Assembly: GCA_017455225.1 (NCBI GenBank)
Contig: JAFTBL010000017.1
Location: 1-20,140 of the forward strand
Origin: Oscillospiraceae bacterium
GTDB taxonomy: Bacteria; Bacillota_A; Clostridia; Oscillospirales; Oscillospiraceae
Length of the DNA stretch: 20,140 nucleotides
Direction of reading: 5' to 3'
Shown: positions 1 to 7,750 of the stretch, one piece after another
How the letters are laid out: every line of letters begins with the position of its first letter
Position numbering within the stretch: position 1 is the first letter of the stretch
Made by a program: the position numbers and the translations under genes
Notes under the pieces: model-generated
The model's input: the letters and a program-made list of their open reading frames with translations, nothing else
Told to the model about the DNA's origin: nothing
Databases searched by the model: none

Positions 1-1069
1 CTTCCTGCAGCTGCGAGCCGATGACGCACAGCCTGCCGGTATAGTCTGCGGCGCCGTAGCGCACCTCCTGCTCCTCCGGCACGTAGTCGAAGTGGAGCCA
101 GCGCCCGTCCGCGGCGGGCAGGATGCCCTTGGCCCGCAGGATCACGCCGCAGCGGCTGCCGTCCAGCTCGTCCAGCATGGCGCGCAGCTCCTCCTCGGTG
201 TAGCGGCGCACCGTCTCCACGCCCCAGCTGGTGAACACCTCGTCGGCGTGGTGGTGATGGTGGTGGCAGGAGCAGTTGGGGTCGTCGCACTCGCCCTCGT
301 GATGATGATGCTCGTGCTCATGCTCATGCTCGTCATCATCATCGTCATGGTCGTGGTGGTGCTCGTGCTCATGCTCGTCGTCATCGTCATGATCGTGGTG
401 ATGGTGATGATGCTCGGCCTCCTCGGCCTCGTGCTCGGCGCGCATGCGCTGCAGCATCTCGTCCGCCAGAGAGACCTTCTCCACGGCGGCAAGGATGGTC
501 TTGCCGTCCAGCTCGTCCCACGGCGTGGTGAGGATGGCGGCGTCGGCGTTCTTTTGGCGCAGCAGCGCCACGGCGGCCTCCAGCTTCTCCTGACTCAGCT
601 TCTGGGTGCGGGAGAGGATGATGGTGCCGGCGGACTCGATCTGGTTGTTGTAGAACTCGCCGAAGTTCTTCATATAGACCTTCACCTTGCAGGCGTCGGC
701 CACGGTGACGAAGCTGTTGAGCTTCATGTCCGGCTCGTCCTTCACGGTGTTCTCCACTGCCACGATCACGTCGCTCAGCTTGCCCACGCCGGAGGGCTCG
801 ATCAAAATGCGATCGGGCTGGAACCGGTTTTTCACGTCCTTCAGGGCGGCGGCGAAGTCACCCACCAGCGAGCAGCAGATGCACCCGGAGGACATCTCGC
901 TGATCTGCACGCCGGATTCCTTCAAAAAGCCGCCGTCGATGCTGATCTCGCCGAACTCGTTTTCGATCAGCACCAGCTTTTCGCCCTGATACGCCTCGGC
1001 CAGCAGCTTTTTGATGAGCGTGGTCTTTCCGGCGCCCAAAAACCCGGATACGATGTCAATTTTAGTCAT
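1..1069 (-). CDS. CobW/ZNG1-type GTP-binding metallochaperone, C-terminus cut by window edge
   Basis: This is a G3E-family P-loop GTPase of the CobW/YeiR/YjiA group, whose members deliver metals (often zinc) to client proteins in the cytoplasm. Seen in the sequence: start ATG at 1069; Walker A GFLGAGKTT at residues 9-17; the family's metal-binding CxCC motif as GCICC at 62-66; EPSG at 91-94. Residues about 220-274 form a low-complexity His/Asp/Glu tract with 26 histidines and a CxxxxCxC cluster, followed by the start of a CobW C-terminal domain. The usual NKxD base-recognition motif is not obvious; the equivalent strand reads ILSRTQ near residues 151-156. At least 356 residues are present and the end lies left of base 1. 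It is transcribed divergently from the amino-acid symporter. The metal and the client are unknown; zinc is an inference from family and His-rich insert. Confidence 0.9.
   Translation of the reverse strand, partial: MTKIDIVSGFLGAGKTTLIKKLLAEAYQGEKLVLIENEFGEISIDGGFLKESGVQISEMSSGCICCSLVGDFAAALKDVKNRFQPDRILIEPSGVGKLSDVIVAVENTVKDEPDMKLNSFVTVADACKVKVYMKNFGEFYNNQIESAGTIILSRTQKLSQEKLEAAVALLRQKNADAAILTTPWDELDGKTILAAVEKVSLADEMLQRMRAEHEAEEAEHHHHHHDHDDDDEHEHEHHHDHDDDDDEHEHEHEHHHHEGECDDPNCSCHHHHHHADEVFTSWGVETVRRYTEEELRAMLDELDGSRCGVILRAKGILPAADGRWLHFDYVPEEQEVRYGAADYTGRLCVIGSQLQE
248..412 (-). repeat. His/Asp/Glu-rich low-complexity coding tract
   Basis: Within the CobW-type gene this 165-base stretch is built almost wholly from CAT/CAC, GAT/GAC and GAG codons. 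It encodes six-His runs at both ends (residues 220-225 and 269-274), alternating EH and DH units between them, and a small Cys cluster (C-DDPN-C-S-C). The DNA is quasi-repetitive, so length variation by slippage is plausible. Function is probably metal storage or capture; that is inference. Confidence 0.85.
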
Positions 1070-1106
1070 GCGATAACCCTTCTTTTCCCTTTTACCGCGC
1101 TGGCGG

Positions 1107-1121
1107 TACAAATTATTACTT
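1107..1121. promoter_or_regulatory. Possible Fur-family (Zur-like) operator
   Basis: Bases 1109-1119 read CAAATTATTAC, an imperfect inverted repeat matching 8 of 10 fixed positions of the Bacillus Zur core GTAATnATTAC. The outer arms match poorly. It sits at the predicted transcription start of the CobW-type gene, where a repressor would act. This fits a metal-responsive gene but the match is weak and could be chance in an AT-rich promoter. Confidence 0.25.
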
Positions 1122-1125
1122 ATAT

Positions 1126-1153
1126 ATCATATCCGTTTTTTATAAAATTGCAA
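1126..1153 (-). promoter_or_regulatory. Sigma-A-type promoter of the CobW-type gene
   Basis: On the minus strand TTGCAA (1153-1148) and TATGAT (1131-1126) are separated by 16 bases. The predicted start point near 1119 gives a leader of about 50 bases. Motif match only. Confidence 0.6.
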
Positions 1154-1215
1154 GTGCCGGGCAGGGGGTGGGGGACGAAAATTCACAGTTTGGCAAAACT
1201 TTCCGCCCGTTTCTC

Positions 1216-1244
1216 TTGCATTTGCCGGTAAAGTAGTGTATTCT
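1216..1244 (+). promoter_or_regulatory. Sigma-A-type promoter of the AGCS symporter
   Basis: TTGCAT (1216-1221) and TATTCT (1239-1244) are spaced by 17 bases. The predicted start is near 1251, giving a leader of about 50 bases. The leader contains a 6-bp inverted repeat, TTTCGT (1275-1280) with ACGAAA (1287-1292), whose right arm touches the ribosome binding site. Confidence 0.55.
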
Positions 1245-1303
1245 ATGAACAATCGTTTTTCTGACGCGGGCATTTTTCGTGTGAGAACGAAAGGAGAATG
1301 AGT

Positions 1304-2719
1304 ATGGATTCCTTTGTTGCGTGGCTGACCAAGGCCAACGATTGGCTCAACGGCATCGTGTGGGGCGTGCCCGCCATGGTGCTGATCCTGGGGACGGGGC
1401 TGGTGCTGACCATTGCCACCCGGTTCACCCAGTTCACCCATTTCGGCCATGCCATGAAGTACACCATCGGCCGGGTGGGCCGCAAGCAGTCCACCGCCGA
1501 CCGGGGCGCCGTGACCCAGTTTCAGGCGGTCTGTACGGCGCTGGCCGCTACCGTGGGCACCGGCAACATCGCCGGCGTGGCGGGCGCTATCGCGCTGGGC
1601 GGCCCCGGCGCCGTGTTCTGGATGTGGGTGGCGGCTCTGGTGGGCATGATCACCAAGTATGCCGAGGTGGTGCTGTCCATCAAGTATCGCCAGCGCAACG
1701 ACAAGGGCGACTGGGTAGGCGGCCCCATGTACTACATCAAAAACGGTCTGGGCAAGCGCTGGAAGTGGCTGGCCGCCGTGTTCTGCGTGCTGGCGGCGCT
1801 GGCCTCCTTCGGCATAGGCAACATCGCCCAGATCAACTCCATTGCCGGCGCCGTCACCGGCGCGGTGCAGGTGTTCAACGCCGACGCCAACGTGCAGACG
1901 GTGTGCCTGATCACCGGCATCGTGGTGATGCTGGTGGTGGCGCTGATCTCCATCGGCGGGCTCAAGCGCATCGGGCAGGCCACGGAGATGCTGGTGCCGG
2001 TCATGTCCATCATCTACATCGTGGCGTGTCTGGTGGTGGTGATCGGCAACATCGGCAACATCGGCCGCGTGTTCGCTATGATCTTTGAGGGCGCGTTCCA
2101 GCCTGCCGCCGTGGTGGGCGGAGGTCTGGGCATCACCGTGGCTACCGCCATGAAGCGGGGCGTGTCCCGGGGCATCTTCTCCAACGAGGCCGGCCTCGGC
2201 TCGGCGCCCATCGCCCACGCCGCTGCGGACACCGATTCCCCGGTGAGGCAGGGCCTGTTCGGCATTTTCGAGGTGTTTGCCGACACGCTGGTGATCTGCA
2301 CGCTGACGGCGCTGACCATCCTCTCCTCCGGCATCACCATCGGATACGGGCAGAAGGCGGGGGCGGAGCTGAGCACCGCCGCGTTTTCCACCGTGTTCTC
2401 CGGCTCGGTGGCCAGCGTGGTGGTGGCCGTGGCACTGACGCTGTTCGCCCTGACCACCATTCTGAGCTGGAACCTGTACGGCAGCCGCTGCTGTGAGTAT
2501 CTGTTCGGCTCCACCAAGGCCTCGCTGGTGTACAAGATCCTGTTTTTGCCGGTGGTGGTCATGGGCGCCACCATGGATCTCCAGCTGGCGTGGGACATCT
2601 CCGATACCCTCAACGGCCTCATGGCGATCCCCAACCTGATCGGCGTGCTGCTGCTGAGCCCGGTGGTGGTGAAGCTGACCCGGGAGTATTTCGCCAAGGA
2701 GAAGCTGCCCAAGGTGTGA
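1304..2719 (+). CDS. AGCS-family sodium:alanine/glycine symporter
   Basis: A polytopic inner-membrane carrier that couples uptake of a small neutral amino acid (alanine or glycine in characterised members) to sodium entry. The 471-residue length is normal for the family. The family signature TGNIAGVAGAI is at residues 86-96, followed by WMWVAALVGM and the conserved YYIKNGLG segment; roughly ten to eleven hydrophobic segments follow. An ATG at 1298 is in frame but lies 1 base from the AAGGAG at 1291-1296, whereas the ATG at 1304 is 7 bases away, so 1304 is preferred. It has its own promoter and is monocistronic in appearance; no U-tailed terminator is seen before the SRP RNA promoter 14 bases after the stop. 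Substrate is inferred from the family. Confidence 0.93.
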   Translation: MDSFVAWLTKANDWLNGIVWGVPAMVLILGTGLVLTIATRFTQFTHFGHAMKYTIGRVGRKQSTADRGAVTQFQAVCTALAATVGTGNIAGVAGAIALGGPGAVFWMWVAALVGMITKYAEVVLSIKYRQRNDKGDWVGGPMYYIKNGLGKRWKWLAAVFCVLAALASFGIGNIAQINSIAGAVTGAVQVFNADANVQTVCLITGIVVMLVVALISIGGLKRIGQATEMLVPVMSIIYIVACLVVVIGNIGNIGRVFAMIFEGAFQPAAVVGGGLGITVATAMKRGVSRGIFSNEAGLGSAPIAHAAADTDSPVRQGLFGIFEVFADTLVICTLTALTILSSGITIGYGQKAGAELSTAAFSTVFSGSVASVVVAVALTLFALTTILSWNLYGSRCCEYLFGSTKASLVYKILFLPVVVMGATMDLQLAWDISDTLNGLMAIPNLIGVLLLSPVVVKLTREYFAKEKLPKV

Positions 2720-2732
2720 GCGCAAATTCATG

Positions 2733-2761
2733 TTGCCAAACGGCGCGTTTGGTAGTACAAT
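2733..2761 (+). promoter_or_regulatory. Promoter of SRP RNA (and probably dnaX)
   Basis: TTGCCA (2733-2738) and TACAAT (2756-2761), spacer 17. The spacer and the end of the -35 box hold a perfect 7-bp inverted repeat, CCAAACG (2736-2742) with CGTTTGG (2746-2752), loop GCG. The predicted start at about 2768-2770 coincides with the 5' end of the SRP RNA fold. Confidence 0.65.
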
Positions 2762-2768
2762 AATTGCA

Positions 2769-2919
2769 CGAAAGCTCCCCGCCATACAGCTGCGGAGCCG
2801 GTCTCGCGCAATGGATACCCACGAATCATGTCAGGCGGGGAACCGAGCAGCATTAAGAGGGATCATCCATGTGCCGCGAGTGCGCCGGTTCCGTGGCTGC
2901 ATGTCGGGGAGCATTTTTT
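2769..2919 (+). ncRNA. ffs: Signal recognition particle RNA (4.5S/SRP RNA)
   Basis: The RNA scaffold of the SRP, which binds Ffh and targets nascent membrane proteins to FtsY and the translocon. The apical helix 8 is diagnostic: GUCAGG (2830-2835), a CGG/CCG stem (2836-2838 with 2843-2845) closed by the GGAA tetraloop (2839-2842), and AGCAGC (2846-2851). The ends pair over a long rod: GCTCCCCG at 2774-2781 with CGGGGAGC at 2905-2912, and CTCGCG with CGCGAG further in. T6 at 2914-2919 directly follows the closing stem and makes the 3' end a terminator. At about 140-150 nt it is longer than the roughly 100-114 nt minimal bacterial form; I do not see a clear Alu domain. Location just upstream of dnaX is common in Firmicutes. 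Ends are estimates. Confidence 0.9.
2905..2919 (+). terminator. 3' arm and U-tract of the SRP RNA terminator
   Basis: CGGGGAGC (2905-2912) closes the long SRP hairpin and is followed by A and six T. The dnaX ribosome binding site starts 3 bases later (AGGAGG 2923-2928), so dnaX translation signals lie just beyond the termination point. Confidence 0.65.
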
Positions 2920-2934
2920 CGCAGGAGGCAGCTC

Positions 2935-4656
<1,722 letters not shown>

Positions 4657-4671
4657 AAGGAGAAGCACGAC

Positions 4672-5037
4672 ATGGCAAAGGGATACAGCGCAAGGGGCGG
4701 CTTTACCGGCGGCGCCGGGATGATGCGCCAACAGCAGCAGATGCAGCAGAAGCTGATGAAGATGCAGCAGGAGATGACCAAGGCGCAGGAGGAGATCGAA
4801 AGCCGCAGCTTCACCTCCTCGGTGGGCGGCGGCGTGGTGCAGGCCACGGTGAACGGCAAGAAGGAGCTGACGGATCTTGTCATCAAGCCGGAGGCGGTGG
4901 ACGCCTCGGACGTGGAGATGCAGCAGGATCTGATCCTGTCCGCGGTGAACGAGGCGCTGCGGCAGGCGGACGAGGCCATGAACAGCTCCATGGGCGCCCT
5001 GACCGGCGGGCTGAATATCCCCGGCCTGGGGCTGTAA
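4672..5037 (+). CDS. ybaB: YbaB/EbfC nucleoid-associated DNA-binding protein
   Basis: A small dimeric DNA-binding protein of the YbaB/EbfC family, typically encoded just after dnaX. The 121 residues include a Gly/Arg N-terminal tail, a long Gln/Met/Lys coiled-coil helix (about residues 18-45), a beta section with GGGVVQATVNG, and DLILSAVNEAL in the dimerisation helix. The C-terminus is Gly-rich (GGLNIPGLGL). AAAGGAG at 4656-4662 overlaps the dnaX stop region and is well placed for ATG 4672. It is cotranscribed with dnaX. Its exact role (nucleoid organisation or repair with RecR) is not settled in general. Confidence 0.95.
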   Translation: MAKGYSARGGFTGGAGMMRQQQQMQQKLMKMQQEMTKAQEEIESRSFTSSVGGGVVQATVNGKKELTDLVIKPEAVDASDVEMQQDLILSAVNEALRQADEAMNSSMGALTGGLNIPGLGL

Positions 5038-5055
5038 GGCAGAAAAACGACGTAT

Positions 5056-5094
5056 AAAAAGGAGACGCTTCATGAAGAAGCGTCTCCTTTTTTT
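5056..5094. terminator. Bidirectional terminator between ybaB and the glycohydrolase gene
   Basis: An 11-bp perfect stem, GGAGACGCTTC (5061-5071) with GAAGCGTCTCC (5077-5087), loop of 5. It is flanked by A5 on the left and T7 on the right, so it can end both the dnaX-ybaB transcript and the convergent minus-strand operon. Confidence 0.9.
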
Positions 5095-5111
5095 GCGTTT
5101 TTCGCCGGGGG

Positions 5112-6671
5112 TCAGCCCCGGCACAAAAGAGTAGCCTTGATGACGCCGTAGGAGTGGCGCCCATTCAGCGCCGCGTCCACCAGCAGCTCCAGCTTGCCGC
5201 CGGAAAAGCATTCCGTGTTGACGGTGAAGGACGTTTCCGCCTGCGCTCCCACCACGTTGTTCAGCGGCAGCTCACGGACGCGGCTCCCCTCCACGGTCAC
5301 GCCCTCCGGCGTGTAGAGAGTGAAGCGCACCCACTGCTGCTGGTTCATCAGATTGGTGTTCACCGCCCGCACCCGGATGGTGCGGGGCTGGCCGCAGGTG
5401 AAGAAGGGGGAGTCGCCGTGATCCAGCTCCAGCCGGAACGCCGGATACTCCTTGCGCACCACGTAGGGAGACAGATCCATCACGTCCCGGAACTGGGTGG
5501 TGAGATCCTTGTGCCCGCCGTTGACGCCGGTGAGATACTCCTGCTCCCGGCGGCAGTAGAGCGCGTCGCCGCCCGCGCAGGTCACGCTCATGCCGCCCTC
5601 GTCCAGCACGTCGCAGTCGCCGCCGAGAAACAGGGGGACGGTACGCAGCACCCGCTCCGCCAGCTCCGTGGTGGTCTTGGGGATCCACACGCCGCCGGTG
5701 GTCTTGCGGATGCAGATGGTGGCGATCTTGTCGTCCAGAGGCTTCGTCCACTTCTCCGGCAGACGGGAGGCGCCCAGAATGATACCCATCAGCGCGCCCA
5801 GCGAGCCGCAGGAGCAGTCGGTGTCCTCACCGAAGGCGTTGGTCAGGCAGATGCCCTTTTCAAAGTCGCCGCCGCCCATCAGCCACCCGGCAATGGCGAA
5901 GGCCACGTTCTCCGGCGCGTCAAAGCCCGGCTTGCCCACGGCAAAGCCCTCGTTGTCACCGGTCTGGTCGATCTCGGACAGCTTGGCGTACTGCACGCCG
6001 AAGGTGCCGGGCGCCGCGCTGTGGATGCGCAGGCGGGTCTGGGGCAGAGGAAGCCCCTGCTCGCAGCAGGCGACGGCCTCCCGGATCGCCTTGGCGGTGA
6101 CGCAGTCTTCGGGGATGTAGGAAAGGCCGATCCCGATCAGCGTGCGGGGGTCGCTTTCCACAAAGGCGGCGCTCTCCATGGCGGCGAAGAAGATCTCGCC
6201 GTACACGCCCTCGCCGGCGTGATCCACGATGGCGTCCTCGTAGGCGTAGCGGGCGGCGATCTCCGGGTGACCCGGCGCAAGACACGCCCAGATCTCCGAA
6301 CGGATGAAGCAGCCGCAGCTGTTTTTATAGACGTTGTCCACCTCGCCGGAGAGTGGGGGTACCAGCCCGGCCTTCATGTTGGCCTTGCCGGTGCCGTACT
6401 CCACCCACTCGGGGATCACGTAGCTGAGCCAGTATTCGCCCAGAATAGAGGCGCTGACCTGACGGCCGTACCGCTCCGCCGCCGCCAGCCACACGATCTG
6501 CAGATCCAGATCGTCGTTGGCGGGAGGCCCCATGGACAGATCCTGGGTGTAGAAATCCACGTAATTGATCTCCCGGTGCCACTCAAAGGGAGCGCCCAGC
6601 GTGCCGCCGATGTTTTTGCCCGCCCAGCAGCCCGCCACCTTATCGCGCAGGGTATTGAGATCCAGCTTCAT
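5112..6671 (-). CDS. ADP-ribosylglycohydrolase-fold hydrolase (YegU-like)
   Basis: An ARH/DraG-type hydrolase: family members use a two-metal (usually magnesium) site to cleave N- or O-glycosidic bonds of ADP-ribosylated proteins, ADP-ribose or related ribosides. 519 residues: the all-helical domain is about 1-345, and a beta-rich C-terminal extension of about 170 residues follows. Candidate metal ligands are NDDLD (52-56) in place of the classical TDD, and D283/D285 in GEDTD; DHAGEGVYG is at 150-158. The classical GD near the N-terminus reads GGTLGAP (22-28). ATG 6671 has AAAGGAGG seven bases upstream. It lies 27 bases after the PfkB kinase gene and ends at the shared terminator. True substrate is unknown; a sugar or nucleoside role is suggested by the kinase neighbour. 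Confidence 0.88.
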   Translation of the reverse strand: MKLDLNTLRDKVAGCWAGKNIGGTLGAPFEWHREINYVDFYTQDLSMGPPANDDLDLQIVWLAAAERYGRQVSASILGEYWLSYVIPEWVEYGTGKANMKAGLVPPLSGEVDNVYKNSCGCFIRSEIWACLAPGHPEIAARYAYEDAIVDHAGEGVYGEIFFAAMESAAFVESDPRTLIGIGLSYIPEDCVTAKAIREAVACCEQGLPLPQTRLRIHSAAPGTFGVQYAKLSEIDQTGDNEGFAVGKPGFDAPENVAFAIAGWLMGGGDFEKGICLTNAFGEDTDCSCGSLGALMGIILGASRLPEKWTKPLDDKIATICIRKTTGGVWIPKTTTELAERVLRTVPLFLGGDCDVLDEGGMSVTCAGGDALYCRREQEYLTGVNGGHKDLTTQFRDVMDLSPYVVRKEYPAFRLELDHGDSPFFTCGQPRTIRVRAVNTNLMNQQQWVRFTLYTPEGVTVEGSRVRELPLNNVVGAQAETSFTVNTECFSGGKLELLVDAALNGRHSYGVIKATLLCRG

Positions 6672-6698
6672 ATACGTGCCTCCTTTGCAAAAGGGCGT

Positions 6699-7643
6699 TC
6701 AGCCCGCTGTTTTTTCGATCAAAACACGGGGCAGGATCGCCGCCACGTCCTCCGGCCGGGGCGGCCGGGTGCCGGGCGTCATGCAGGCGGCGGTGCCGTA
6801 GGCCATGGCAAGGCGCAGACACGCCTCCATGGGAAGACCCTGCGCCGCGCCGGCCAAAAGACCTGCCACCACGCTGTCTCCGGCGCCGATGGTGGAAACC
6901 GGAGCGGTCAGGGGCGGCACGCGCAGAAGATACGCCCCGTCGCTGCCGGCGTAGGCGGCGCCGTCGCCGCCCAGCGACAGCAGTACGTTTTCGCTGACGC
7001 CGCTTGCCGCCATGCCCTTGGCGCACGCCACGGCATCCTCCGGCGTTTCGGGGGCCCTGCCCCACAGGGTCAGTGTTTCCTGCGCGTTGGGCTTGATAAA
7101 CCACGGCCGCAGCCGCCGCAGATCCTCCGCGGTATAGGAGGCGCTGTCCGCCACGACGGCGGCGCCTCCATCGCGCAGGCGCTGCAGCAGGGTCAGGACC
7201 CGCTCTTTGTCAAAGCCGGTGGGGATCCTGCCGGAAAAGGACACCAGCAGGGTGGGCAGGTCCTCGGCCAGAAGCGTCTGCTCCAGCCGGGAAAAGGTGC
7301 TCTCGGGAAGGCGAAAGGTGTTCACCGCCAGCCGGGTTTCGGAGCCCGCGTCCGGGTGGACGGTGATGCCCTCCCGGATGCGCCCCTCCGCCGGGAAACA
7401 GCGGCAGGGCACGCCGTCCCGCTTCAGACAGTCGGCGAATTCCCCGCCGTTTTCACAGCCCAGCACCACGTACGCCAGATTGTCCACCCCGTTGGCTGCC
7501 AGCGCACGGGAGGTGTTCACGCCCTTGCCGCCGGCCTCCCGCGTGGCGGAGACCACCAGATTTTCCACGCCGGCGCGAAAGTCCGGCACGCGATAGTGCA
7601 GGTCAAAGACCGGGTTGAGGGTGATGGTGCGGATATTTTTCAT
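6699..7643 (-). CDS. PfkB-family sugar kinase (1-phosphofructokinase/tagatose-6-P kinase-like)
   Basis: A cytoplasmic ATP-dependent kinase of the PfkB family, closest in pattern to FruK/LacC. The 314-residue protein begins with the FruK-like TITLNPVFD, has GGKGVN at residues 38-43, KPNAQE at 184-189, and the ATP/catalytic loop GAGDS at 253-257 with D256 as the expected base. Start ATG 7643 has GGAGG seven bases upstream. It is the first gene of a two-gene operon with an ARH-fold hydrolase, under a promoter at 7685-7713. No PTS genes are nearby, so fructose-1-phosphate is not favoured by context; the phosphoryl acceptor may be a sugar released by the partner enzyme. That link is inference. The pairing resembles E. 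coli yegV/yegU. Confidence 0.9.
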   Translation of the reverse strand: MKNIRTITLNPVFDLHYRVPDFRAGVENLVVSATREAGGKGVNTSRALAANGVDNLAYVVLGCENGGEFADCLKRDGVPCRCFPAEGRIREGITVHPDAGSETRLAVNTFRLPESTFSRLEQTLLAEDLPTLLVSFSGRIPTGFDKERVLTLLQRLRDGGAAVVADSASYTAEDLRRLRPWFIKPNAQETLTLWGRAPETPEDAVACAKGMAASGVSENVLLSLGGDGAAYAGSDGAYLLRVPPLTAPVSTIGAGDSVVAGLLAGAAQGLPMEACLRLAMAYGTAACMTPGTRPPRPEDVAAILPRVLIEKTAG

Positions 7644-7684
7644 CGTGTGACCTCCGATGATACGGGGTATTGTAAGTTGTGTTC

Positions 7685-7713
7685 ACTATACAACACGGCG
7701 AAAGAAAAAGCAA
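7685..7713 (-). promoter_or_regulatory. Promoter of the kinase-glycohydrolase operon
   Basis: Minus strand: TTGCTT (7713-7708), spacer 17, TATAGT (7690-7685). Predicted start near 7678, leader about 35 bases ending in GGAGG. No obvious operator was found. Confidence 0.6.
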
Positions 7714-7721
7714 GAGAAACG

Positions 7722-7747
7722 AAAAAACAGACGGCGCGCGCCGTCTG
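7722..7747 (-). terminator. Terminator of the ABC transporter operon
   Basis: A 20-base perfect palindrome at 7728-7747 (CAGACGGC arms around GCGC) is followed on the minus strand by six U (7727-7722). It begins 3 bases after the DUF3810 stop codon and so ends the long operon. Confidence 0.9.
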
Positions 7748-7750
7748 CTT

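Noticed and set aside
92..1231. Plus-strand frame with long Val/Met/Leu runs that looks like a membrane protein
   Set aside because: The runs are the reverse complement of the His/Asp/Glu codon tract in the CobW-type gene; it then runs through the divergent promoters.
2041..2070. GGCAACATC repeat in the symporter gene
   Set aside because: Only two copies, encoding a short NIGNIG stretch; not enough for a repeat element.
1127..2785. Long minus-strand reading frame opposite the symporter gene
   Set aside because: It mirrors a well-conserved AGCS gene, is rich in His/Gly/Gln/Arg from antisense GC-rich codons, has no ribosome binding site and overlaps promoters.
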